A stretch of 64,000 nt of DNA from assembly GCF_022347685.1 (NCBI RefSeq), contig NZ_JAKRGF010000005.1, positions 205,472 to 269,471 on the forward strand. The letters run 5' to 3'. A program made the translations under genes and the position numbers. Below the pieces are notes generated by a model. That model was given only the letters and a program-made list of their open reading frames with translations. It was not told where the DNA came from and ran no database searches. Positions 26,025-34,702 of the stretch are shown here, one piece after another (position 1 is the stretch's first letter; the number at the start of each line of letters is the position of its first letter). This stretch comes from Thalassobius sp. Cn5-15 (GTDB lineage Bacteria; Pseudomonadota; Alphaproteobacteria; Rhodobacterales; Rhodobacteraceae).

Positions 26025-26411
26025 ATGATGAACTTCCAACCCCCCGGCCGTCCGGAGAAGGCGGAATCTATCGTGCCGATGATCAATGTGGTGTTCTTGC
26101 TGTTGATCTTTTTTCTTATGACCGCACAGATCGCACCGCCTGATCCGTTTGAGGTAGAGGTGCCGCAGGCCGTTGCCGCCGCGGATCCGCAGGCGGATCT
26201 GTCGATCTACCTCAGCCAAAGTGGTGAGTTGGCGTATCAGGATCATCGCGGGGATGCGGTGATTGCAGCCTTGAAAGGCGAAGGTGTCCCGCTGGACAAA
26301 GTGGTGCTTAACGCGGATGCGCGCGCACCGGGCAAACGTCTGGCGCAGGTGATGGCGCAATTGCGGGCTGCCGGCGTGGGCGCGGTTGAATTGGTTGTGG
26401 AACCATCATGA
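26025..26411 (+). CDS. exbD: ExbD, second copy, Asn in place of the essential Asp
   Basis: This 128-residue ExbD paralogue has the same single helix, but it reads PMINVVFLLLIFFLM. Residue 21 is Asn (AAT at 26085-26087) where ExbD has its proton-carrying Asp. The periplasmic domain (SGELAYQDH, VVLNADARAPGKRLAQVMAQLRAAGV) is intact. Since ExbD works as a dimer inside the ExbB pentamer, the two genes could make a heterodimer with a single protonatable site. It overlaps tonB by four bases. An ATG at 26028 is an alternative start. Confidence 0.85.
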   Translation: MMNFQPPGRPEKAESIVPMINVVFLLLIFFLMTAQIAPPDPFEVEVPQAVAAADPQADLSIYLSQSGELAYQDHRGDAVIAALKGEGVPLDKVVLNADARAPGKRLAQVMAQLRAAGVGAVELVVEPS

Positions 26412-27271
26412 GGGTCTGGGGGGAATTTACCGGTTTTACGCTTGCGGCACTTGCGGCGCATCTGCTGTTATTTGTGCAGTTTCCCGATACAGGCAGCGGG
26501 CAGCAGGCCGGTGGTATTGGCGGCGACGCAGTGGTGACGCTGCACGGCGCCCCCGGCAACATCGCCGAGGTGATTGAGGATTGGACCCGCCCGCCCGAGG
26601 TGCAGGATCAGCCGGTGATCGAAATGGCGCTGCATGTGGCAGAGGCCCCTTCGGCCCAGTTCAAGGTCGCAGCACTGACCACCGCGCCGCCGAAGATGGA
26701 TCAGCCTTCGCAGATGCCGAAATCCCTGCAGGAGGTAAAGCCGCAGGTTGATGCGAGCAAAGCGCCACCGCCGCCGAAGCCCGAGGTGAAGCCAGAACCG
26801 AAACCAAAGCCGAAACCAAAGCCCAAACCGAAGGCCAAGCCAAAGCCGAAGCCAAAGGAAAAGGCGAAATCGTCTAACCGCAACAATGCCGCCAAGGCAG
26901 GGTCCGCCAACCAGAAAGCGGCTGGCAGTGGTGGGTCTAGTCAAGCGGGCAACAGTGGAAACGCCAAGGTCAAAACGCTGGGCAAAGGCAAAGAGGCCAA
27001 GCTGGTAAATGTCTGGGGCGCCAAGATCCGCACCCGTATTGAGCGGCGCAAAAAACCGATCCGTGGCGGCAGCAAACACGGCACCGCCCTGATCCGGCTG
27101 AAGGTCGCGCCAACTGGGCAGCTGCTGTCGGTCGGGATCGCAAAATCTTCGGGCGTTGAGGCGATTGATACAGCTGCAATCGCTGCGGTGAAACGGGCAG
27201 GGCGCTTTGCCAAGGCGCCGAAACAACTGAATAAATCCAGTTATCGCTTCACAGTCCCTGTGCGTTTCTGA
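26408..27271 (+). CDS. tonB: TonB-like energy transducer
   Basis: This 287-residue protein has an N-terminal membrane anchor (FTGFTLAALAAHLLLFVQF). A central Pro/Lys/Glu-rich rod follows (KPEVKPEPKPKPKPKPKPK, residues about 115-155), then a Ser/Gly/Asn linker. It ends in a TonB C-terminal domain (VWGAKIRTRIERRKKP to SSYRFTVPVRF). It transmits energy from ExbB/ExbD to outer-membrane TonB-dependent receptors. The rod is encoded by a run of near-identical six-base units at about 26795-26865. No receptor gene is adjacent, so the imported ligand is unknown. It overlaps the second exbD. Confidence 0.88.
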   Translation: MRVWGEFTGFTLAALAAHLLLFVQFPDTGSGQQAGGIGGDAVVTLHGAPGNIAEVIEDWTRPPEVQDQPVIEMALHVAEAPSAQFKVAALTTAPPKMDQPSQMPKSLQEVKPQVDASKAPPPPKPEVKPEPKPKPKPKPKPKAKPKPKPKEKAKSSNRNNAAKAGSANQKAAGSGGSSQAGNSGNAKVKTLGKGKEAKLVNVWGAKIRTRIERRKKPIRGGSKHGTALIRLKVAPTGQLLSVGIAKSSGVEAIDTAAIAAVKRAGRFAKAPKQLNKSSYRFTVPVRF

Positions 27272-27345
27272 CCACAGTTTTTGCTTGTTCTCGCAGCGGT
27301 TTTGCGGCCTGTTACAGGGCAAAATTCGCCACCGCTGGAGATGAC

Positions 27346-28524
27346 ATGAACACGCCCGTCACCCTGTCACCCGAACAGATCGCCACGCTGACAGACGTGC
27401 GCCATGCGCTGCACCGCCGCCCTGAAGTGTCGGGGCAAGAGGTGGAAACAGCCGCGCATATTGTAGAACGCCTGCGTGATCTGGATGCGGATCAGATCTG
27501 GCAGGATCTTGGCGGCCACGGCGTGGCGGCAGCGTTTGACGGTGCTGCCCCCGGCCCAACCGTGATGATCCGTTGCGAGCTGGACGGTCTGCCGATCCCA
27601 GAGCAGTCTGATTTGCAGTACCGGTCAGAGATTGCAGACAACAGCCATACCTGCGGTCATGATGGCCATATGAGCATGGTGATCGGTGTCGCGATGGCGC
27701 TATGCGACAAGCGCCCGCAGCGGGGGCGGGTGGTCGTGCTGTTCCAACCGGCAGAGGAAACGGGGCAGGGCGCACCTGCGGTGGTGGCAGACCCCCGTTG
27801 GGTCGAATTGCGACCGGACTACGCCTTTGCGATACACAATCTGCCGGGCCTCGCGCTGGGGGCCGTGCAGCTGTGCGACGGCGTGGCCTGCTGTGCCTCG
27901 CGTGGGATGCAGGTCCGGCTCACTGGCAAAAGCTCTCATGCGGCTGCGCCAGAGGACGGGGTGTCGCCTGCCGCTGCGATGGCCACATTGATGACATCCC
28001 TGCCAGCGCTTAGCAGCGGCGGGGCGTTGCAGGCGGGGTTCAAACTGGCCACGCTCACCCATGCGCAACTCGGCGAAGCGACCTTTGGAATCGCCCCCGG
28101 TGTGGGTGAGTTGCGTTGTACGCTGCGCGCGGTGACAGACGCCGATATGGCCGATTTGATCGAAAGGGCGGAGGCAGAGGTGCGCGCAATCGCCGCCCGT
28201 CATAGTCTAGAGGTTAATATCAGCTGGCACGATGTGTTTTCCGCGACTGTGAACAGCGCTGCGGCCAATGTGGAGGTGATGCGCGCCACCAAACGGCAGA
28301 GCATCCCGCTGCGCGCTGCCGCTGGACCGCAGCGCTTTTCCGAGGATTTCGCCTGCTACGGGCTGGATGGGGTTGAGACGGCGATGATATTCCTTGGATC
28401 GGGCGTGGATCAGCCGCAGCTGCACAACCCTGATTTCGATTTTCCCGATACGTTGCTGCCTGTTGGCACAGAGTTGTTTCTGGTGCTGATAAATCAGCTG
28501 CTGGGCTGGGCGGAAGACGCGTAG
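27346..28524 (+). CDS. M20-family amidohydrolase (aminoacylase/hippurate hydrolase type)
   Basis: This 392-residue zinc or manganese peptidase-fold enzyme has the landmarks HRRPEVSGQE, RCELDGLPI, HTCGHDGHMSM (metal Cys/His), FQPAEETGQG (catalytic Glu) and the dimerisation-domain LTGKSSHAAAPEDG. Related enzymes remove acyl groups from amino acids or hydrolyse indole-acetyl conjugates. CGHDGH is present, so activity is likely. GGAG lies eight bases before the ATG. It is monocistronic, with 74 bp after tonB and no clear terminator between them, so some readthrough is possible. Confidence 0.88.
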   Translation: MNTPVTLSPEQIATLTDVRHALHRRPEVSGQEVETAAHIVERLRDLDADQIWQDLGGHGVAAAFDGAAPGPTVMIRCELDGLPIPEQSDLQYRSEIADNSHTCGHDGHMSMVIGVAMALCDKRPQRGRVVVLFQPAEETGQGAPAVVADPRWVELRPDYAFAIHNLPGLALGAVQLCDGVACCASRGMQVRLTGKSSHAAAPEDGVSPAAAMATLMTSLPALSSGGALQAGFKLATLTHAQLGEATFGIAPGVGELRCTLRAVTDADMADLIERAEAEVRAIAARHSLEVNISWHDVFSATVNSAAANVEVMRATKRQSIPLRAAAGPQRFSEDFACYGLDGVETAMIFLGSGVDQPQLHNPDFDFPDTLLPVGTELFLVLINQLLGWAEDA

Positions 28525-29105
28525 CCCCAACGTGATGCGCCGCAAAGTGCATATGTGTTGCCTGCGATTCTCTGCCTTGCAAGCGCCGCTGCGTTGGATG
28601 TGGCCGTTTGTGGCAATCTTGGGGCAGGTAAGGCGTCCGGAAATGCGCACGCATTGTCTTTGTTGTCCGGTCAATCCGCTCTCGTTTCGCATAGGTGGTA
28701 AATGCTGCACTGCGGTCCGCGCAGGGGCATAGCATCTGAGACTGGCGCCAGGTGGGTGTCAGCTTAAAGCCGGTGTCTTGACACTCGTACTGCCATTCGA
28801 CGGGAAATTTATGATTTTTGGCCCGGTTGCCGCGCGTCAAAATTTTGTCGCGCCTTGTCGCGCATTTTGACAGCGGTAGCGCGGGCCGTTTTTGCAGCCG
28901 CAGCACCGATTTCAAAAGAGGGCCATGGGATGCAGTTTTTGGGCCAAAGTTTTATCGATACGCGTTAAGCGTGAGCTGTTACTTTTATAGACTTTAGGAT
29001 GTAAACTTTAGTATGGTTAAAATCTTTTATAAGACTTTGAAAATTCATCAATTTAACTAAAAGTTTGTACATACTTCGCTCACTCATACTCAACTGGAGC
29101 GAAAA
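28525..29105. other. 581-bp gene-free region with repeats and AT-rich leader
   Basis: No open frame here is convincing. At 28836-28871 the arms GTCAAAAT and ATTTTGAC flank a tandem TTGTCGCGC-type repeat. From about 28965 to 29090 the sequence turns strongly AT-rich against its surroundings and holds ACTTTAG at 28991-28997 and 29005-29011 (14-bp spacing), with a variant near 29034. This AT-rich part is the likely promoter/leader of the oxygenase gene. Confidence 0.5.
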
Positions 29106-30161
29106 ATGACTGTTAAGACTTCGAACTACACACACTACGAAGATGGGACTTTGCCGCTGATCAGCCTGAAGGGTCTGGCCAGTGAGGATGCCGGGGAACG
29201 CCAGAAAGTGGCAGATCAGATCGGGCGCGCAGCGCGTCAGTTCGGGTTTTTCCGTATTTCGGACCACGGCATCAGCCCGGTATTGATCGAGGCGGCGTAT
29301 TCTGTCGCGGCCCTGTTCTTTGCCCAGCCTGACCGCCATAAAATGCGCCATTACATTGCAAACAGCAGCAATCACCGTGGCTATGTCCCTTTCACCGAAA
29401 AGGGTGATTATGAGGATGAAAAACATCGCCAGTACGAGGCCTTTGACCTTGGCCTCGACCTGCCGATGGATGATCCGGATTATCTGGCGGGCAACCGCTT
29501 GCTTGGGCCGAATGTCTGGCCCGACAGCCCCGGTTTCCAGCCTGTGATCAGCGCTTACTACCAACAGATCTCGGCCCTAGGCCGGCTGGTGACCAAAGCA
29601 CTGGAAATGCATCTGCGACTGCCCGAAGGGGCAATGTCCTCGAAGATGGACAAGCCGATTTCACAGCTGCGTCTGCTGCACTATCTGCGTGCCTCGGCAA
29701 AAACTGATCAAAAATCTGTCAATATGGGTGCGCATACGGATTACGAGTGTCTGACCTTGCTGCACACCCGTAATCCCGGCCTGCAGGTCCTGTCTACCAA
29801 GGGCAAATGGATCGATGTACCCGTCGATCATTCGGTTTTCGTCTGCAATATCGGCGACATGCTTGAGGCGTGGAGCAATGGAATTTTGCGTTCAACCCTA
29901 CATAGGGTCTTGAATTCTAGCGACGAGCGGTTTTCCATGCCTTACTTTGTTGCGGCGAACCATGACACAATGATCGAACCTTTCTCTGAACTTTGCGATG
30001 CCGATCGTCCGGCGGCCTATAAGCCGTTTATGGCGGGGGAGCATCTGGAAACCATGTTGATGCGTGATTTCCCATATTTGCGCAAAGAAATGGGGGAACA
30101 GCAGGATCAGGCGCCGGTCACAAATCCATTTGAAAACCACCTGCAGTCCAAGGAACATTAA
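29106..30161 (+). CDS. Isopenicillin-N-synthase-like Fe(II)/2-oxoglutarate oxygenase
   Basis: This 351-residue protein has the DIOX_N domain at the start (LPLISLKGL, AARQFGFFRISDHGIS) and the 2OG-Fe(II) core. The iron ligands are His and Asp in GAHTDYECLTLL and His in STLHRVLN. The co-substrate Arg and Ser are in ERFSMPYF. Members include isopenicillin N synthase, ethylene-forming enzyme and gibberellin-type oxidases, and many bacterial ones are uncharacterised. No NRPS is nearby. The LysE exporter gene starts three bases after its stop, suggesting that the product is a small amino-acid-like molecule that is exported. Confidence 0.85.
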   Translation: MTVKTSNYTHYEDGTLPLISLKGLASEDAGERQKVADQIGRAARQFGFFRISDHGISPVLIEAAYSVAALFFAQPDRHKMRHYIANSSNHRGYVPFTEKGDYEDEKHRQYEAFDLGLDLPMDDPDYLAGNRLLGPNVWPDSPGFQPVISAYYQQISALGRLVTKALEMHLRLPEGAMSSKMDKPISQLRLLHYLRASAKTDQKSVNMGAHTDYECLTLLHTRNPGLQVLSTKGKWIDVPVDHSVFVCNIGDMLEAWSNGILRSTLHRVLNSSDERFSMPYFVAANHDTMIEPFSELCDADRPAAYKPFMAGEHLETMLMRDFPYLRKEMGEQQDQAPVTNPFENHLQSKEH

Positions 30162-30163
30162 AG

Positions 30164-30808
30164 ATGCCCCATTTCGACACAATCCTCGCTGTACTGTTGG
30201 CGGGGCTTGCCCTTAGCGCGACGCCGGGTCCGTCAATGCTCTATGTGTTGTCGCGCACGGTGGGGCAGGACCGGATGGCGGGCTTTGCCTCGGCCTTCGG
30301 GTTGGCACTGGGGGGGATGGCGCTGGCGGTTGCCACGGCCCTGGGTCTGGCGGCGGTGTTTGAACGGTTTACGTGGATTGTTCCGACCCTGCGCTATGTC
30401 GGATCGGCCTATCTGATCTGGTTGGGCCTTGGCATGATCTGGGAGGCGCGCGCCGCCTCTCAGACTGACCTTGAGGTGTCGAAGGTAACGCGCAGATCCA
30501 CCGGCCAGATTGTCTGGCAGGGGGTTCTGGTGGAACTGATGAACCCCAAGACGGTACTGTTCTTTGCGCTGTTTCTACCGCCTTTCGTCAGCATGGGCGA
30601 AGGCAACGGCAGCGTGGAGTTGCAGTTCCTGATCCTTGGCGCACTGGTGCCACTGACGGCGATCCCGTCGGATATGGTGGTGGTGTTTATGGGGGCGGGC
30701 CTGACCGGTAAACTGAATGAGCGCCGTCACTTGCGTGAGGCGATGGGCTGGATCGGTGGACTGATGCTGATCCTGATCGCGCTGAACCTGCACCTTGGGT
30801 TTATCTGA
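30164..30808 (+). CDS. LysE-family exporter
   Basis: This 214-residue inner-membrane exporter has about six hydrophobic segments. SATPGPSMLYVLSRTVGQDRMAG is the LysE/RhtB signature, VYLIWLG-type motifs follow, and LVELMNPKTVLFFALFLP is the second conserved block. The family exports amino acids or homoserine lactones. It is coupled to the upstream oxygenase gene (AAGGA lies inside that gene's end). A strong terminator follows. Confidence 0.88.
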   Translation: MPHFDTILAVLLAGLALSATPGPSMLYVLSRTVGQDRMAGFASAFGLALGGMALAVATALGLAAVFERFTWIVPTLRYVGSAYLIWLGLGMIWEARAASQTDLEVSKVTRRSTGQIVWQGVLVELMNPKTVLFFALFLPPFVSMGEGNGSVELQFLILGALVPLTAIPSDMVVVFMGAGLTGKLNERRHLREAMGWIGGLMLILIALNLHLGFI

Positions 30809-30834
30809 TCTCAACGCGGTACAATGAACATCGA

Positions 30835-30862
30835 AGGGCGGCCCTCATCGGGCCGCCCTTTT
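30835..30862 (+). terminator. Terminator after the LysE gene
   Basis: A perfect 10-bp GC-rich stem (30835-30844 with 30850-30859) has a 5-base loop and is followed by Ts. Confidence 0.9.
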
Positions 30863-30906
30863 CTATGCGTTGCGAAATCTGCAGTCAGACATTTAACTCA
30901 CTGCCA

Positions 30907-31272
30907 TTACCCTCGGGACATCACCAGCAGCCCGAGGATGATCAGTGCCAGACCGGTCAGTCGCGTGGGGCTGACAGGCTCGCCCAGCAACAAGATGCCA
31001 GAACCGGCCACCATGACAAAGCTCATCGCGACAAAGGGATAGGCCAGCGACAGGTCCATCTGCCGCAGGGCAAAGAGCCACAAAACCGTACCCACGCCGT
31101 AAAGCGCCAGCCCCGCCAGCACCAGAGGCGATAGAAGGAAGCTCAGCGCCTTCAGCCACAGTGCGGCGCCCTCTGCCAGTTCCACCCGCGATACGCCCAG
31201 TTTGAACGCAGTCTGCGCCACTGCCGACAGGCTGACGCTGACCAAAACCAGCAGGAAGCCGCTAATCGTCAT
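30907..31272 (-). CDS. Small EamA/SMR-type membrane protein, possible lipid-linked sugar flippase
   Basis: This 121-residue protein has four hydrophobic segments (about residues 3-22, 38-60, 65-85 and 97-118). It has the EamA/SMR C-terminal pattern LSLAYPFVAMSFVMVAGSGILLLGEPVSPTRLTGLALIILG. ArnE/ArnF, the flippase subunits for undecaprenyl-phosphate aminoarabinose, have this size and pattern; drug-exporting SMR proteins are the alternative. Its ATG overlaps the stop of the upstream HAD-UbiA gene (ATGA), so the two are co-translated, favouring a lipid-sugar flippase. Confidence 0.72.
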   Translation of the reverse strand: MTISGFLLVLVSVSLSAVAQTAFKLGVSRVELAEGAALWLKALSFLLSPLVLAGLALYGVGTVLWLFALRQMDLSLAYPFVAMSFVMVAGSGILLLGEPVSPTRLTGLALIILGLLVMSRG

Positions 31273-32741
31273 CCCAAGCCCCCCGTCTGGCCAAATCCCA
31301 GATCCACATATCGGGCCAGCGCCACCGACAGCAGCAGCAGCAACACCGACAGTCGGCTCAACTGATCGCGCAGGGCAAAGGCCACGGGATCATCGCCGAT
31401 CTTGTCCCGATTGGCCCACATCCATGCGCGGTAGGTCCAGAACATCATGATCGGCAGCATCAGCCACAGGAATTCTGGCGTGCGGTAGTGATGTTTGACC
31501 ATATCGCTGTTGATGTAATTGGCCATCGTCAACAGCGATAGCGCGCCATTGGCGATGCCAAAGGTCTGCACCACAGTCAGGTCGCCAGCATAGTAGTTGC
31601 GGACCGGCAGTTGCGCGGTGTCCTCTGCAGCTTTGGCCACCAAACGGGACAGTTCGATATAGCGTTTCATGTAGGCAAGGCTGAGGAAGAAGAAGAGCGA
31701 GAAGGTCAGGATCCACGGGCTGGGCATCACCCCGATCGCAGCCGCGCCTGCAATGATCCGAAGCGTATAGAGCAGCGCCAGAATGACCACATCAACGGTG
31801 GAAAACCGTTTCAGCCAGAGGGAATATGCCTTGGTCAAGGCGATATAGATCAACAGTACAATCAGGAAGGCACCGGATATCAGAGCTGCCAGTGCAAGCG
31901 ACAGGGCCAGCAATCCCACCGCGGCCAGAGCGCCGATATCAGGTGGTAATGTTCCGGCGGCAAAGGGGCGGTTGCGCTTGGTCGCGTGGGCGCGGTCCGC
32001 CTCCACATCCAAAAGGTCGTTGATCAGATATACGCTTGATGCACAGAGTGAGTAGGACACGAAACCCACACATGCCAGCAACACCGCGCTGGCATCATTG
32101 TAAAGATGCGCAAACAATAGCGCGACAAACAGCAGCGCGTTCTTCGCCCATTGGTGCGGACGCATCGCCTTCAGCAATGGCTTTACCAAAGCGGACGCGT
32201 CAGATCTTGTTGCCTCAGGGCGCAGGCTGGCATCCTGTGCCATCGCTTCGGCGCCTTTTGGGATCTTGGCAAAACCGCGTTTCGTCGCCGCTTGCCAGAT
32301 TGGCAGATCAGCTCGGCTGTCGCCCAGATATTCAAACGGGCCATTGTGACAGTCGTTCTGGATCGCTGCCAGTTTTGCCCGGCCCTTCATGTTCTGCGCC
32401 TGTGTCGAGGCGATGATGGCGTCAAACAGGCCCAGATGATCCGCCACCGCCTGCGCGACCTGTTGATCGGCGGCTGTGGCCAATACCACCCGTCGTCCCG
32501 CAGCGCGGGCTGCTTTTATATGGAGGAGCACCGCATCGTTATAGGGCAACAGATCGGCCTGCAGGTAGATGCGGCGCGCCAGCTCTGCCTTGATCGCGCT
32601 GGCGCGTGTTGCAGGTCCTTGGCGCAGCCCTGCACCGATCGCTGCCATCAGCGCTGCAGGGGTTCGCGCGGATCGGATCAGCATCTCCTGCGCCACATCG
32701 GTTTTTACCAAGGTGTGGTCCAGATCCACGTATAGCGGCAT
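31269..32741 (-). CDS. HAD phosphatase-UbiA prenyltransferase fusion
   Basis: This protein of about 490 residues joins two enzymes. Residues 1-190 form a HAD phosphatase: YVDLDHTLVKTD (nucleophile Asp motif), a Lys region near KGRAKL and LGDSRADLPIW (motif 4). Residues about 210-490 form an integral UbiA prenyltransferase with about eight helices and the Asp-rich NDLLDVEADRAHATKRNRP. The UbiA relative DPPR synthase puts phosphoribose from PRPP on polyprenyl phosphate, and a phosphatase then removes the 5-phosphate; this fusion would do both. The ATG at 32741 has GAGG upstream; an ATG at 32798 and a TTG at 32819 are alternatives. The acceptor and donor are inferred. Confidence 0.8.
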   Translation of the reverse strand: MPLYVDLDHTLVKTDVAQEMLIRSARTPAALMAAIGAGLRQGPATRASAIKAELARRIYLQADLLPYNDAVLLHIKAARAAGRRVVLATAADQQVAQAVADHLGLFDAIIASTQAQNMKGRAKLAAIQNDCHNGPFEYLGDSRADLPIWQAATKRGFAKIPKGAEAMAQDASLRPEATRSDASALVKPLLKAMRPHQWAKNALLFVALLFAHLYNDASAVLLACVGFVSYSLCASSVYLINDLLDVEADRAHATKRNRPFAAGTLPPDIGALAAVGLLALSLALAALISGAFLIVLLIYIALTKAYSLWLKRFSTVDVVILALLYTLRIIAGAAAIGVMPSPWILTFSLFFFLSLAYMKRYIELSRLVAKAAEDTAQLPVRNYYAGDLTVVQTFGIANGALSLLTMANYINSDMVKHHYRTPEFLWLMLPIMMFWTYRAWMWANRDKIGDDPVAFALRDQLSRLSVLLLLLSVALARYVDLGFGQTGGLG

Positions 32742-32955
32742 TTTGTCGGCCTCGGCAGGTCGCGGGGCAGTCGGGTCGGTTTCAATGGGACGTGTCATAA
32801 CAAAGGGGCGTTCCGGCAATGAGATTAATCAAGACAACGGCGCAAATGCCGAAGCTATTATGCGACTTTTCTTTGCGCTTGGCGACGGTTTGGGTTTACC
32901 AGAGGTAGGTGGTGTGTGTTTTTGGAGAGCGTCCCCCAATTATTCCGAGGGTATA

Positions 32956-34656
32956 ATGCATAGATTTGTCAAAACTGAGGCGTGGATTTTCTTAGCTTTG
33001 TTTGCCGTCGCGCTGGGGCTACGGTTGATAGGATTAGATTACGGCTACTTTCACGGTGATGAACGGGTCAACGATGCGGCGAAGGTGCTGGCAGGGCAAT
33101 TGGTGCCAGGACAGCATTTTTACCCGCCTTTCATCAACTACCTGAACGCGGTGGCACTGGTGGCGCTGTTTCCGGTTGGGTTGCTTTCTGGCTGGTGGGA
33201 AGGCGCAGGCGATTTTCGTGCCGCGTATTTTATTGATCCCACCCCGTTCTATCTGGCCGCGCGCACGATGACGGCCATTTGTGGTGCGCTGATGGCGCCG
33301 TTGTTTTTCCTGATTGCACGGCAGTTTTCACTGTCAAGGCCGCTGTCGGCAGTGGCCGGCGGGGTGGCGGCGCTGTTTCCACTGGCGGTCTTTATGTCTC
33401 ATATCGCTAAGGGAGATGCAGCACAGGCCACGGCAGTGATTGCCACGATCGGTGCGCTGGTGATGCGAATGCAACACGACCAGTCGCGTCGTTGGGACAT
33501 CATTCTGGGCGTTTGTGTAACATTGGCGCTGAGCTTCAAGCATTCTGCGATCTTTGTCTTGTTGCCGCTTGGCCTTGGCTGGATTCTACTGTTGTCACAG
33601 CAAGCGGGCTGGCGTGTGGCGCTGGCCTCTTTCGCCCGTGCGGTTGGGATCGCATTGGCGCTGTGGCCGGTCTGGAATATCGGTATCCTGTTGGATTTCA
33701 AAAATTTCCTCGACTATCAGAAAATCCAGTCTGTGATGTCGGTGCAGGATGACGGTTGGCTGGCGGGGCTGCAGATGCTGTGGACACGTAGCCTTGAACT
33801 TAGCTTTGGCATGTCGCTGCCGATGGCGGTCGCAGCGGTGGTTAGCCCTGTTTTAATCTGGCGCGCACCGGCTCTGTCACATCGGGGCCTGTTGATGATG
33901 ATCTGGATCGCGCTGACGCTGGGCACACTGTTCACTGCCGCCATCACCGGCGCGCGTCAGCCGGAACATCTGTGGATCGCCAACTTCTCCGGCTATTTGC
34001 TGATTTCGTCGATTGTGCTGCTGACCTATGCGCAGAACACTCTGGACGCGATGCGTTGGGGCACTGTGGTTTGGATCGGGGCGGGACTGATCACGGCTGG
34101 GATGGGGACTGCCGGCGTTCTGGGGCAGGCCACCGCGATGAGCAATCAGGATTTGCTGGACCGCTATATTGCGCAGAACCATGCGGAGCGTCGGATCGTC
34201 ACCGCGACGCCTTTGACGCTGCCGCAGCAGAAAGAAGCGCAGGCGATGGAGTTCCAGCGCATCGAGCGATTGGCCGAAAAATACAACACCGAGGCACCCG
34301 ATGTGGCGCCGGAGCGTATCATTCAGTTAAACGCAGTGAACTCTGTCTTTTATGTGCACATGCCGGTGGTTATGTTCGGTCTGGAAGATGTGGATGAAGG
34401 CGACGAAGACTATGAGGTGAAGGCCCACACATGGCCGCTGCAGAACGAAGAGTGGCAGTTGGACTATTGGTTCAGCCAGGGTTTTGATCTGTTTCTGGTG
34501 CGCAACTTTGAATGGTTCGCCTACCATTCAGAGCCGGAGATCCGGCAGTCCTTCCTGCAAGAACTGGCGCTTGTCTGTAAGAATGTGCGCAGTTTTGAGG
34601 CGATGAAGCCGCTGTTTCTGGAGCGGGAGATCCGTGTTTATGACTGCGCGGAATGA
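32956..34656 (+). CDS. GT39/ArnT-type membrane glycosyltransferase
   Basis: This 566-residue protein has about eleven hydrophobic segments. The first periplasmic loop has the acidic motif YGYFHGDERVND, as in GT-C enzymes that use polyprenyl-phosphate sugars. A soluble C-terminal part of about 130 residues begins around RYIAQNHAERR. The frame runs open to 32569, but the ATG at 32956 has GAGG upstream and begins MHRFVKTEAWIFLALF. It is divergent from the HAD-UbiA gene with 214 bp between. It likely transfers the lipid-linked sugar to a lipid, glycan or protein in the periplasm. The target is unknown. Confidence 0.78.
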   Translation: MHRFVKTEAWIFLALFAVALGLRLIGLDYGYFHGDERVNDAAKVLAGQLVPGQHFYPPFINYLNAVALVALFPVGLLSGWWEGAGDFRAAYFIDPTPFYLAARTMTAICGALMAPLFFLIARQFSLSRPLSAVAGGVAALFPLAVFMSHIAKGDAAQATAVIATIGALVMRMQHDQSRRWDIILGVCVTLALSFKHSAIFVLLPLGLGWILLLSQQAGWRVALASFARAVGIALALWPVWNIGILLDFKNFLDYQKIQSVMSVQDDGWLAGLQMLWTRSLELSFGMSLPMAVAAVVSPVLIWRAPALSHRGLLMMIWIALTLGTLFTAAITGARQPEHLWIANFSGYLLISSIVLLTYAQNTLDAMRWGTVVWIGAGLITAGMGTAGVLGQATAMSNQDLLDRYIAQNHAERRIVTATPLTLPQQKEAQAMEFQRIERLAEKYNTEAPDVAPERIIQLNAVNSVFYVHMPVVMFGLEDVDEGDEDYEVKAHTWPLQNEEWQLDYWFSQGFDLFLVRNFEWFAYHSEPEIRQSFLQELALVCKNVRSFEAMKPLFLEREIRVYDCAE

Positions 34657-34702
34657 GCGCGGTGGGCTGCGAAGGCACTGCCTGTGGAATGTGCATAATC
34701 GC

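Noticed and set aside
26795..26865. Run of near-identical six-base units, considered as a repeat array
   Set aside because: It encodes the Pro-Lys rod of TonB in frame, so it is protein low complexity and not a CRISPR or mobile repeat.
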